Positions 45,216-52,550 of a DNA stretch of 64,000 nt are shown here, piece by piece. The stretch covers positions 62,001 to 126,000 of the forward strand of contig CALXUM010000002.1 in NCBI GenBank assembly GCA_944391685.1. Reading direction: 5' to 3'. How positions within the stretch are numbered: the stretch's first letter is position 1; each line of letters starts with the position of its first letter. Under the pieces are notes generated by a model. The model was not told the origin of the DNA. It was given only the letters and a program-made list of their open reading frames with translations, and made no database searches. Origin of the DNA: an uncultured Alphaproteobacteria bacterium (GTDB taxonomy: Bacteria; Pseudomonadota; Alphaproteobacteria; RF32; CAG-239). The translations under genes and the position numbers were made by a program.

Positions 45216-45272
45216 TGGTTGCGGGGGGAGGATTTGAACCTCCGACCTTCAGGTTATGAGCCTGACGAGCTA
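45216..45272 (-). pseudogene. truncated initiator tRNA (fMet, CAU): phage attachment-site remnant
   Basis: On the minus strand the 57 nt read as the 3' three-quarters of an initiator tRNA: D-stem end TAGCTC, anticodon arm TCAGG-CTCATAA-CCTGA, T arm GGAGG-TTCAAAT-CCTCC, acceptor CCCCGCA and encoded ACCA. The 5' acceptor and D-arm halves are missing; upstream sequence is A-rich and unrelated. A 3' tRNA piece beside phage genes is the hallmark of tRNA-directed integration. The intact tRNA should lie at the far prophage end, outside the window. Confidence 0.8.
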
Positions 45273-45324
45273 AAAACAAAACACTAAGAAAACAGCCGGT
45301 TTCCGGCAATGTTATAAAACCCGT

Positions 45325-45342
45325 CTAGCAAATGCCTAGCAA
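45325..45342. repeat. direct repeat near the attachment end
   Basis: CTAGCAA occurs twice (45325-45331 and 45336-45342) with an 11-bp period, about 55 bp inside the prophage end. Helically phased short repeats at this place resemble arm-type integrase sites, but with two copies this is tentative. The rest of 45273-45358 shows no gene. Confidence 0.3.
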
Positions 45343-45358
45343 CGCCCGATTTTTGACA

Positions 45359-45401
45359 TAAAAAAACGACAGTCAAAACTGACGAAGTGACTGCCGTTTT
45401 G
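45359..45401 (-). terminator. terminator of the leftward prophage operon
   Basis: On the minus strand AAACGGCAGTCA and TGACTGTCGTTT pair and are followed by seven T. The hairpin lies 14-56 nt beyond the stop of the last leftward gene (45415). Confidence 0.85.
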
Positions 45402-45414
45402 CTACTTTCTTATT

Positions 45415-46029
45415 TTACCACCAGAAAAAGCCGTTTTGCAGCCAAAAACAGCCGCCAAATACCAGCCCGCCGACAAGTTTCTCGGCCAAATTGGTGGCGC
45501 TGCCGACAAACGGGATTCTGCCGTCGAATATCCACGGATCGCGTTCGGCCAAGGTATGGCACAGAGCGTAGATCGGGCTGACCGCCGCTCCGATCAGGAT
45601 GTAGCGCCAGTCAAGCAACATCATCGGGATCATCGGACAGGTATAGCGCAAGCCCATATAAACAAAGTCATACATAAAACCGTATTTACTGTCCGGAACT
45701 TTGAAGGCCTTGTCAAACAGCCAGTCAACCGGGTAATGATACCAGCGCTCATTGTAGCGTCGGATGGTTTCCTCGCTGGGTGTCCCCCGGCCGATATCAA
45801 AGCAGGCGCCATGTCCGCGGCTCCAGAACTGGAATTGCAGCCAGCAACTGACGATAGCGGCACCGAGCCAGTTTTGCCAGCTCGACCAGTCAAACAGATA
45901 AATACTCATAAAAACTGCCAGCATGCAAACCGTTTGCACACCGCGGTTGCGCAAAATTTTATATGCTTCCAGGCATCCGCCGTACCAGCGGCGCAGGAAA
46001 GCGCCAAGCAAAAAATAAAAAATTGTCAT
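45415..46029 (-). CDS. prophage membrane protein of unknown function
   Basis: 204 residues, very rich in Trp, Tyr and Phe, with about five membrane helices and a central polar loop (DIGRGTPSEETIRRYNERWYHYP). I do not recognise it. The position as the last gene before the attachment site is where lysogenic-conversion genes often sit, so a role in surface change or superinfection exclusion is possible, but that is only a guess from position. AGGAG precedes the ATG. The opposite-strand open frame over this gene is a shadow. Confidence 0.7.
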   Translation of the reverse strand: MTIFYFLLGAFLRRWYGGCLEAYKILRNRGVQTVCMLAVFMSIYLFDWSSWQNWLGAAIVSCWLQFQFWSRGHGACFDIGRGTPSEETIRRYNERWYHYPVDWLFDKAFKVPDSKYGFMYDFVYMGLRYTCPMIPMMLLDWRYILIGAAVSPIYALCHTLAERDPWIFDGRIPFVGSATNLAEKLVGGLVFGGCFWLQNGFFWW

Positions 46030-46047
46030 TGTTCTCTCCTTATTTAG

Positions 46048-46380
46048 TTAGTTAAGATATTCGCCGCGCGGGGATAACCGGCGGCCGAGTTTGATGGCAT
46101 AGACAGGCTCGTCAATAGCCAAATCTGTGCCCTTGCCATTAACGACGGAAATATCGTCAATGACAAAAGTCATCGTCCGGCCGCCATAGCCGAGCGAGAA
46201 TTTGACTTCGTCGTATATTTCGCCAGGCGTTCCATACACATCAGCCCCGTGAAAATACTGCTCCGTCCGCTTAAGCCTGCGGATCCAGTAGCCCTTAAAT
46301 TCTCGGTATTCGACGGTCTTCTCGCCGGATTCGATTTTTTCAAACCATTCTTTTTTTAACGGCAGATAAAGCGTGTTCAT
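46048..46380 (-). CDS. ASCH/PUA-like domain phage protein
   Basis: 110 residues starting MNTLYLPLKKEWFEKIESG and continuing EKTVEYREFKGYWIRRL. This is the ASCH-type pattern of short phage proteins, a PUA-like fold that binds RNA or modified nucleotides. The ATG at 46380 has GAGG 6 nt upstream; the frame opens at 46392 without a site. It overlaps nothing and follows the SSB-tailed gene by 8 nt. Confidence 0.72.
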   Translation of the reverse strand: MNTLYLPLKKEWFEKIESGEKTVEYREFKGYWIRRLKRTEQYFHGADVYGTPGEIYDEVKFSLGYGGRTMTFVIDDISVVNGKGTDLAIDEPVYAIKLGRRLSPRGEYLN

Positions 46381-46388
46381 GGCAAGCC

Positions 46389-46661
46389 TCAAAACGGAAT
46401 TTCATCGTCAACAGAGGCAGATGGCGCAGACGCTCCGGCCTCTGGTTGTGCCGCAGGTGTTCCGGCATTGTTTTGGCCTTGGGTATCCTTAAAAGCCAAA
46501 CTCATATATTTTTGTCCGCTTTGCGACACAGTTATCCATGCAGAAACATAAAACTTTTTGCCAAAAATAGTCGCGCTTCCGGTATAATCCGGACGCTTTT
46601 CATTTCCTTGTTTATCATTTTTGAACAGGGCGCCTTGCCCGGCTCTTTGATTGTCTGACAT
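46389..46661 (-). CDS. SSB-tailed (DUF736-like) phage protein
   Basis: 90 residues: GALFKNDKQGNEKRPDYTGSA, then a short beta region (FYVSAWITVSQSGQKYMSLAFK), then an Ala/Pro/Ser linker and the acidic end DDEIPF. The terminal peptide is the SSB-type tail that recruits recombination and repair proteins. The core resembles small DUF736-type proteins. In this operon with RecT and nucleases, binding to ssDNA or to replisome partners is likely. AGGAGG precedes the ATG. Confidence 0.72.
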   Translation of the reverse strand: MSDNQRAGQGALFKNDKQGNEKRPDYTGSATIFGKKFYVSAWITVSQSGQKYMSLAFKDTQGQNNAGTPAAQPEAGASAPSASVDDEIPF

Positions 46662-46670
46662 TTTAACCTC

Positions 46671-46874
46671 CTATGCGATAATATCCGGAATGTCGTCCGG
46701 CTGTGGTTTTTCCAAGACCAGCGTCAGAACAGCCCGGCGCTCATCCTCTTGTTTAAGCTCGGCTGAGACGTAGCGATAGCCGTCCTCGTCGTGCATTTTG
46801 CGGCAAACGCCCAAAAGCGTGATGACCGCGTTTAAGTTCTCTTTTTTATTCGGAAATTCGATGACATCAGCCAT
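46671..46874 (-). CDS. small hypothetical phage protein, 67 aa
   Basis: An acidic 67-residue protein with no recognised family, no membrane segment and no Cys. AAAGGAGG lies upstream of the ATG, and the spacing to both neighbours is about 10 nt, so it is a regular operon member. Confidence 0.6.
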   Translation of the reverse strand: MADVIEFPNKKENLNAVITLLGVCRKMHDEDGYRYVSAELKQEDERRAVLTLVLEKPQPDDIPDIIA

Positions 46875-46886
46875 ATTGTCCTCCTT

Positions 46887-48060
46887 TCAATTAAACAAAG
46901 CTCTGGCAATAGCCTCAGGGACCGGCACACTCACGGCATTGCCCAGCGCTTTATATCTGACGCTGTCCGACATCCTTTTGCCGTCGGCACCATATTCGGT
47001 CCAGCCGTCAGAGAAACCCTGTAAACGCTCGCACTCAAGCGGCGTCAGCTTTCTGACCAGGCGCCCGTCATATATGCCGGGGCTTTCCCGCGCCGTCAGA
47101 GTAAATGAAGGATCGCCGTCGTCTTTTATCAGGCGACCGTTTTGTTTTTTTCGGTGTCGGCCTGGCGTCACGACCGGACAAACCATAATATTTTGTTGAA
47201 ATGAATTGGCGGTTATGGTCGGGCAGGATCCGTCGCGCAATCCTCCCGGGTTTTTGCCGCGCGGATAGACGAGAATTTTGGGCTCAAGGTTTCCTCCCGG
47301 CAACGAGTTTAGGCACGGAGCCGATCCGTCTGTCGAATAGACGCGATCCTGCTGGTGGTTTTTAGGCGTACGATTTATTTGTTTGACTTTTTGTAACCGT
47401 TTACTTTCAACAACATACGATCCGTTGCCGACGTTGTCGCCGTAGGTGGCTGTAATGCATAGAGCCTGCTCGTTTGATATGACAGCAGGCGACAGGTTGC
47501 GGCCTCCGAGAGGAAATATTTGGCGGCCGGCGAAGGCTCCAGAACATCCGACAAAATATACCCGCTCGCGATTTTGGGGTAAAAACCAGTCAGTATCGAC
47601 AAGTTGCCATTGGCAGTCATAATCCCCAAGGTCGGCAATCTCTTGCAAAAATCGGACAAAGTCGCGTCCTCCGTGACTTGTAAACAATCCTTTGACGTTT
47701 TCAAAGATAAAAACATCAGGTCGCAGCTCTCTAATGCACCGGATTGCCTCAAAGAACAAGCCGCTGCGCTCGCCGTCAAGACCTCGCCTTTTGCCAGCAA
47801 TGGACAAATCTTGGCAAGGAAATCCCGCAGTAATGACAAGCGGTACCCCCCCCCTGTCGCTGTTTAATTCCGGAAAAATCTCTAATTGCTGTGACATCCC
47901 CCAACTCCTCCGCGTTTTGAAAATGTTTTTTATAAATCGAAATCGGACCAGGAGCGACCTCGGCAAAATAATGTGCCGCAAATTCAACCCCGGCACGCCG
48001 GAATCCTTCGGCAAAGCCGCCTATGCCCGAAAAAAGGTCAACCAGCACAATCTTTGTCAT
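46887..48060 (-). pseudogene. cytosine-C5 DNA methyltransferase, interrupted at a run of nine G (frameshift; possibly phase-variable)
   Basis: The N-terminal part (48060 to ~47855) carries the SAM motif LVDLFSGIGGFAEGF. The rest, in the next frame (~47845 to 46887), carries the catalytic GFPCQDLSIAG, FENVKGL, PQNRERVYFVG and the terminal KALGNAVSVPVPEAIA. All C5-methylase motifs are thus present but split. The break is at nine G (complement of 47846-47854); eight G would restore one frame of about 390 residues. It begins with a 4-bp overlap of the preceding gene. Slippage, a dead gene or a sequencing error are the options. Confidence 0.85.
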
Positions 48061-48686
48061 AGCCTGTCCCTTCCGTTAAATATCCGGCTGACAATGGCCA
48101 GTGCTTTCATCATTGACGATGTGCCGGCCTCAAACAGGCGGTTGACCCGCACCTGATGCGCAATCAGCGACGACAAGGCCATGAGCTGATCGTTTGAAAC
48201 AAGGTGCATACCGCGCGCCTCAAACCGAAAAGCCGGATCCTGCATCCGTTTGGCAATGCCGGCAATCAAACCCCAGTCCGGATCCTCGCGGTCGCGCAAC
48301 GGCGCTTGTTTGACGACAGACATCCCCTGAGTGTATTCGTCGGCCAGAATGCCAAGGTCAAACTCCACCAAGCCTGCCCACTCGGGAATATCGGCCGGAT
48401 CAATCAGACCTTTTGGGGTGGCGTAGTAAAAGAAGTTTGAAAACTGCCGCGCCTTGCGATGTTTCCCAAACTCAGCCATATCCCGGCGAAAATCCCATCG
48501 GTCGACCTTGACCTCGTAGGTTATGGAAAAATAAGGCGGCCGCGGCTGGATAAAGAACGCATCCGCGCGTCTGGAGCCGGCCAGTCCGGCGCACCAGCGA
48601 AACTCGGGGAAATTGATGTCGTTTTTATGCTCCGGCACCAAACGCAGGCGGCGCAAAATCTCGGCGGTCGTCTCTTTATCGTTCAT
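48057..48686 (-). CDS. MmcB-like / PD-(D/E)XK-type DNA repair protein
   Basis: About 209 residues. The central segment ITYEVKVDRWDFRRDMAEFGKHRKAR with FFYYATPKGLI looks like the nuclease-fold core of MmcB-type proteins of alphaproteobacteria. I chose the ATG at 48686 because GGGAG lies 8 nt upstream; the longer frame from 48746 is less likely. It overlaps the methyltransferase by 4 bp and the small gene upstream by 11 bp. Family assignment is by pattern and moderate. Confidence 0.65.
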   Translation of the reverse strand: MNDKETTAEILRRLRLVPEHKNDINFPEFRWCAGLAGSRRADAFFIQPRPPYFSITYEVKVDRWDFRRDMAEFGKHRKARQFSNFFYYATPKGLIDPADIPEWAGLVEFDLGILADEYTQGMSVVKQAPLRDREDPDWGLIAGIAKRMQDPAFRFEARGMHLVSNDQLMALSSLIAHQVRVNRLFEAGTSSMMKALAIVSRIFNGRDRL

Positions 48687-48843
48687 CGCGGCGCTCCCTG
48701 AAACTTTGACATTTCGGGCAATAATCAATAAAAACCGTGCCCTCAATCGGATAAACGCCCCGGCGGGTTGTGATCTCGCCGCCGATTTTTAAGATATTTA
48801 TCCAAAAATGACGGCAAAAAAGCCTACGCAACAGTCTGAACAT
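48676..48843 (-). CDS. small Cys-containing phage protein, 55 aa
   Basis: A 55-residue reading frame starting MFRLLRRLFCRHFW and ending with IDYCPKCQSFRERRDER, so it carries one CPKC pair plus an N-terminal Cys and His that could complete a zinc site. AGGAGG lies 9 nt before the ATG, and it overlaps the genes on both sides, as phage operon members do. No family is recognised. Confidence 0.6.
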   Translation of the reverse strand: MFRLLRRLFCRHFWINILKIGGEITTRRGVYPIEGTVFIDYCPKCQSFRERRDER

Positions 48844-49225
48844 GGGAAAAGGCCTCCTTTTTTAATTCTTTAGCCAGGCGATACGCTCGGCAAGCCTCGT
48901 CATAGCTTTCGATATCACGCGTCCGGTATGCCCGCTCATGGCCGTACATCAAACCGGCCATGCGGTACAAAACCTCGGCCTTTGTCATTTTTTTCTGGCG
49001 CCACAGCAGATCCAGAACGCCGTCAATATAATTGTAGCCGCGGCGGAGCCGGAAATCAGGGATAACCTTATACGGCGGCTCATCTTTTGCGGCGAATTCG
49101 CCATAATTGCCGCAACGCGGACAGCGCGCGTACAAAGCGTCTTTGAAGGCAAAGCGCGGCCCGTAGATATCCGCTCCCGTGACCGTTTCCGGCTCGACAT
49201 CTGTCTGGCAGTTAACGCAGAACAT
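48824..49225 (-). CDS. zinc-finger phage protein (DUF3268-like)
   Basis: About 133 residues starting MFCVNCQTDVEPETVTG and continuing to ARCPRCGNYGEF, so two CxxC pairs form a zinc ribbon. The middle (LLWRQKKMTKAEVLYRMAGLM) is helical. This resembles small zinc-finger phage proteins of the DUF3268 kind. I chose the ATG at 49225, which has GAGG 6 nt upstream, over an upstream ATG at 49273. Confidence 0.65.
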   Translation of the reverse strand: MFCVNCQTDVEPETVTGADIYGPRFAFKDALYARCPRCGNYGEFAAKDEPPYKVIPDFRLRRGYNYIDGVLDLLWRQKKMTKAEVLYRMAGLMYGHERAYRTRDIESYDEACRAYRLAKELKKEAFSHVQTVA

Positions 49226-49370
49226 CGGCAGCCTCTTGTTTGAGTTTCTCGCCCTCCGCCTTAAGCTCGGCAATCATCGCCTCAAGCGTATCCGGATTGT
49301 GGTTCGCCAAGGCCGCGTATTTCGCAACCTGGACCGATTTGTCAACAAAAGCCTCGATTTTTTCCAGCAT
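49212..49370 (-). CDS. small helical phage protein, 52 aa
   Basis: A 52-residue frame starting MLEKIEAFVDKSVQVAKYAA with a strong AGGAGG site 5 nt upstream and a 14-bp overlap with the next gene. It is fully helical and acidic with no Cys. It is supported by ribosome site, spacing and strand; the function is unknown. Confidence 0.6.
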   Translation of the reverse strand: MLEKIEAFVDKSVQVAKYAALANHNPDTLEAMIAELKAEGEKLKQEAADVLR

Positions 49371-49379
49371 GGCAGCCTC

Positions 49380-49586
49380 CTATTCGTTGTGTGATTTCAA
49401 ATCCTTTTCAAGGGCGACAATTTCGCTCAAAGGATAGCGCGGTGATTTTTTCTTGACCGGGTCGGCAAAGAAAAACCGCGGACCACGGCCGACCTGCCGC
49501 CAGTAGGAAAGCGTTTTGACGCTGACCTTCAGCCTTTCGGCCGCCTCAGTCGGCGTCAAATTAACCTCGTTTGTCAAATCATCCAT
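49380..49586 (-). CDS. excisionase/AlpA-like winged-helix DNA-binding protein
   Basis: 68 residues with a clear MerR/excisionase-type helix-turn-helix: LTPTEAAERLKVSVKTLSYW then RQVGRGPRFFFADPVKKKSPRYPLSEI. Such proteins act as excisionases or small regulators. GGAGG lies 6 nt before the ATG at 49586. It overlaps the ATPase gene by 8 bp. Without the integrase in view I cannot say whether it is the excisionase of this phage. Confidence 0.8.
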   Translation of the reverse strand: MDDLTNEVNLTPTEAAERLKVSVKTLSYWRQVGRGPRFFFADPVKKKSPRYPLSEIVALEKDLKSHNE

Positions 49587-51228
49587 TGTAAACCTCCTCG
49601 CAATTTCCGGCCTCAACCCAGTATTTGCGGCCGATGCCGAGTTTTTTGAGATCCGGCGCCGCCGACGGTTTGGCCGCCATCATGCCGACAAAAGAGCAAT
49701 AGCTTTGCCCGGCCAGCAATTTAAGCAATCCGGCGCGGCCTTTGTTGTCCAGAATATCCGCGGCGTCAACGACCAGCGCATGCGAGCCGTCATATTCGGC
49801 AATGGCCGCCTGCAGCGTAACCTTGGCGCGAAACTTCTCGCTTTCTGAGCAAAGGACAAACGGCCGGTCGTTGTAACTGACCGACATGTCGCCGTCAACC
49901 TTGACGCAAGCCCACCCGGCAACATAGCAGAGATATTCCAGGCGACCGTTGAAATCGGAAAGCCCTTTTTCAAGGGACCGGCGGCGGATACCCTCAGGCT
50001 CAAGAACATTGATGATTGCCTGATTTTCCAAAATATTGCGATGCACGCGCAAAGCCTCATTGTAGCGATTGAACGACTGCAGGCGCGTCTCGGCTTTGCG
50101 GACGGCGTTGCGCGCCTCGTCAACCTCGGCCGGTTGAATGGTTTTGCCCTGTTTGGCCTCAAGCTCTTCTTTGGCCTTTTTAATTGCCTGCAGGGCACTG
50201 TCGGCCAAAATGAAATTATGCTTTGCAGCGTTCAGCTCACGCTCGGCCTTGCTGACGGCGTTGTCGGCGTCGAGGATCTGCTGTTCGAGTTTTTCGCGCT
50301 CCTCGGCAGATAGCGACTGTTTGACCGCCTCAAGTTTGCCGAATTGGTAAACGACCGGCTTGCCACAATGCGGGCAGACAAGATCGTAGTTCGGCAGTTT
50401 GGGCAGTTTTTCACGCGCCGCGCGCGCCTCTTTCAAGGCCTTTTGCGCCTCGGTGACTTTTCCGGCCGCATCGTCGCATTTTTTTTCCGTCTCGGCCAGC
50501 CCGTCGGCTTTTTCCTGCAGCCGCGCAAGTTCATCGGCACTGATGGCCTGGTTGGCGATTTTGTCCTCCAGGTCAGCCCGCGCCAAAGACACGTCAGCTT
50601 CAAGAGCCTCGGTCGAGGTTGTCTCAAGGTCGTTTTCCCAGCCTTGCGGAAACCATGACGCGGCTTTTTTCTCGCCGTAGGTCTCGCCGGCGATAAGCGC
50701 CCATTGCGATTTAAGACTGCGGCCTTTTTCTTTGGCACGGTCAAGAGAGGCGTCCCATCCTTCGGCCTCGATATTATGCCAGACGGCCTCCTGCACTTTT
50801 TCCGAAAGACCGGCGTCAGCCAAGGCCTCGCAAAGCTCCTGTTTGACCGGATCAGCCTTGAGAATATCACGCAACAGTTCGACTTTGTCTTTGTCTGCCA
50901 TGGCCGGGAAAGCCACCGCACCCACTGCAATGTCGGATGCTTCAGGGGCGGAAACCCCCTCGGAGCGGCGCTCGCACTTTGGCCAAAATACCTCTACCTT
51001 TGCGCCGTCTTCCTCCAACACGACGGAGGCCGCGCCGGCGCCGGTCTTGACCAGCATGCCGGCTTTGGTCTTTTGCAAGCCGAGCGGAACGCCGCCGCGC
51101 AAAGCCGCGGCAATCGGCAACAAAGTGCTCGTCTTTCCCTGGCCGTTAAGCCCCAAAATCAAAGCAATCTTTGAGGCTTCAACCTCGGCCGCCGCGCAAC
51201 CCATAAAGTTTTTAATTGTGGCTTTCAT
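49579..51228 (-). CDS. SbcC/Rad50-like AAA ATPase with zinc hook
   Basis: 549 residues: Walker A LILGLNGQGKTSTLLP near residue 30, two long coiled-coil arms (about 200-260 and 310-400) around a CPHCGKPV zinc-hook-like turn, and Walker B HALVVDAADILD near residue 480. This is the SMC/SbcC/RecF-like layout. With RecT and a PD-(D/E)XK nuclease in the same operon, it likely works on DNA ends in phage recombination. It lies 3 nt from recT. Confidence 0.85.
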   Translation of the reverse strand: MKATIKNFMGCAAAEVEASKIALILGLNGQGKTSTLLPIAAALRGGVPLGLQKTKAGMLVKTGAGAASVVLEEDGAKVEVFWPKCERRSEGVSAPEASDIAVGAVAFPAMADKDKVELLRDILKADPVKQELCEALADAGLSEKVQEAVWHNIEAEGWDASLDRAKEKGRSLKSQWALIAGETYGEKKAASWFPQGWENDLETTSTEALEADVSLARADLEDKIANQAISADELARLQEKADGLAETEKKCDDAAGKVTEAQKALKEARAAREKLPKLPNYDLVCPHCGKPVVYQFGKLEAVKQSLSAEEREKLEQQILDADNAVSKAERELNAAKHNFILADSALQAIKKAKEELEAKQGKTIQPAEVDEARNAVRKAETRLQSFNRYNEALRVHRNILENQAIINVLEPEGIRRRSLEKGLSDFNGRLEYLCYVAGWACVKVDGDMSVSYNDRPFVLCSESEKFRAKVTLQAAIAEYDGSHALVVDAADILDNKGRAGLLKLLAGQSYCSFVGMMAAKPSAAPDLKKLGIGRKYWVEAGNCEEVYNG

Positions 51229-51231
51229 GGA

Positions 51232-52083
51232 TTATTCTCCCCAGTTGTCCCATTCCTCGCTGTCATCAGCCTGCGGCATGGCAACCGGCGCCGGTTTTTC
51301 TTCGGCAACGTCTTCGAAGTCGGCGTCAATAACCGGAGCTTCTTCCGCCGGGGATTCTTCCGCGGCGGGTTCAGCCGGCTTTTTGGCCTCGGCTTTTTTG
51401 GCGCGTTTGGGCTTTGCCGGTGCTTCTTCTGCCGGTTTGACCATCTCGCCGGACTGGACAACCTCGGCCGGACGTGTCACCGGCTCAGCCGACACGGACG
51501 AATTGTCATCCAGATCGCCGCCGATGGACAGCTCGGGATAAAACACGCTGGCAAAAAAGGTGGCGGCGCGGTAGCGGATCATCATCTCCGGCATGGTCTT
51601 CCATTTGCTGCCGTCTTTGCTGTACCAGCCCTCGGCAACTGCCATTTTCATATCAACCCACGGCCCGATGCGCTCCTCGCCGTTTTTTTTGTCGGTGGCA
51701 ATGGCGCGGCAGGCAAGGTTTTCAATGCTTGTTTTGCCGCCAAAACCCTGAACCTGCACCGTTCCGTTTGACGCCATTTCATAATGCAGATTATCAACGC
51801 GGCTGGTGGTCAGCGCGGCGATGATGTATTTTGACGACCAGGTCGGGCGGCCTTTAATCACATTCAGGTTTTGCATCACCACAATCGGCGACAACCGGTT
51901 GCGCGCGGCGATTTCCATCGCCACAATCACGTTCGGCAGGTTATTATAATAAGCCTGCGGCACGATCTGCGACTGCGTCAACAGCTTGCCGATCCGCTGG
52001 GCGTTTTCAAAAGCGGCGGCGTCGGACAGAATATCGGTTGAAACGGCGCTCGTCTCATTTTTAACAACGACGTCATTCACCAT
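51232..52083 (-). CDS. recT: RecT-family single-strand annealing protein
   Basis: 283 residues with the RecT-type core: VPQAYYNNLPNVIVAMEIAA, LSPIVVMQNLNVIKGRPTW, WVDMKMAVAEGWYSKDGSKW, and EMMIRYRAATFFASVFYPEL. After about residue 185 comes a low-complexity Ala/Pro/Glu/Lys tail ending in acidic residues, which could recruit SSB-like partners. RecT proteins anneal complementary ssDNA in phage recombination. AGGAGG precedes the ATG. A nuclease gene lies two small genes upstream. Confidence 0.88.
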   Translation of the reverse strand: MVNDVVVKNETSAVSTDILSDAAAFENAQRIGKLLTQSQIVPQAYYNNLPNVIVAMEIAARNRLSPIVVMQNLNVIKGRPTWSSKYIIAALTTSRVDNLHYEMASNGTVQVQGFGGKTSIENLACRAIATDKKNGEERIGPWVDMKMAVAEGWYSKDGSKWKTMPEMMIRYRAATFFASVFYPELSIGGDLDDNSSVSAEPVTRPAEVVQSGEMVKPAEEAPAKPKRAKKAEAKKPAEPAAEESPAEEAPVIDADFEDVAEEKPAPVAMPQADDSEEWDNWGE

Positions 52084-52087
52084 GGCT

Positions 52088-52318
52088 TTAATCCTCCTTA
52101 AAAGATTTGGTCAAAGTTTCTTCCAGCTCGTCGACCGAAATGTAGGGCACGCCCTCGTTTTTCAGGTCGTCAATCAGTTTGACAATGGCGCGCATGGCTT
52201 TGGGCATGGCATCGTGATAGCAGCCGGCGTTTTTGATTGCCTCAAAATCAAGGCACGGATTAACCGGCTCGGTTTCCTGTTCTTCCAGTTTCTCAGTTTC
52301 AATTTGTTTATTTGACAT
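52088..52318 (-). CDS. small acidic phage protein, paralogue of the next upstream gene
   Basis: 76 residues, no recognised family. The C-terminal part AMRAIVKLIDDLKNEGVPYISVDELEETLTKSF lines up with AMNAECEIIKLIENEERRGGVAVPIEALRKAIAESF of the gene at 52329, so the two are probably duplicates. AGGAG lies 7 nt before the ATG at 52318. Confidence 0.65.
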   Translation of the reverse strand: MSNKQIETEKLEEQETEPVNPCLDFEAIKNAGCYHDAMPKAMRAIVKLIDDLKNEGVPYISVDELEETLTKSFKED

Positions 52319-52328
52319 TTTGTTTCTC

Positions 52329-52550
52329 CTAAAAAGTATCGTTAAGCTCATTCATGAAAGATTCAGCTATTGCCTTACGCAATGCCTCGATTGGCACAGC
52401 TACCCCCCCCCGGCGCTCTTCATTTTCAATAAGTTTTATAATCTCACACTCAGCATTCATGGCGCTGAACATCATGGCTTTATGAATTCCAAGCAATGGA
52501 TTGCGTTTTATTTCTGCGCTTAATTTTTCTTCGATTCTGTTTTCAGACAT
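52329..52550 (-). CDS. small phage protein containing an in-frame run of nine G
   Basis: 73 residues, helical, no recognised family. The codons for RRGGV contain nine G in a row. With this length the frame continues to LRKAIAESFMNELNDTF, which matches its paralogue, so this is the full-length state. One-base slippage would truncate or change the C-terminal third. AAAGGAG precedes the ATG; it overlaps the nuclease gene by 8 bp. Confidence 0.65.
   Translation of the reverse strand: MSENRIEEKLSAEIKRNPLLGIHKAMMFSAMNAECEIIKLIENEERRGGVAVPIEALRKAIAESFMNELNDTF

Noticed and set aside
45436-46047. Plus-strand open frame of about 200 residues opposite the prophage membrane protein.
   Set aside because: No ribosome site or family match; the minus frame has a good ribosome site, membrane helices and a terminator.
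50704-51541. Long plus-strand open frames opposite the SbcC-like and recT genes.
   Set aside because: They are caused by G+C-rich codon bias on the minus strand and lack ribosome sites.
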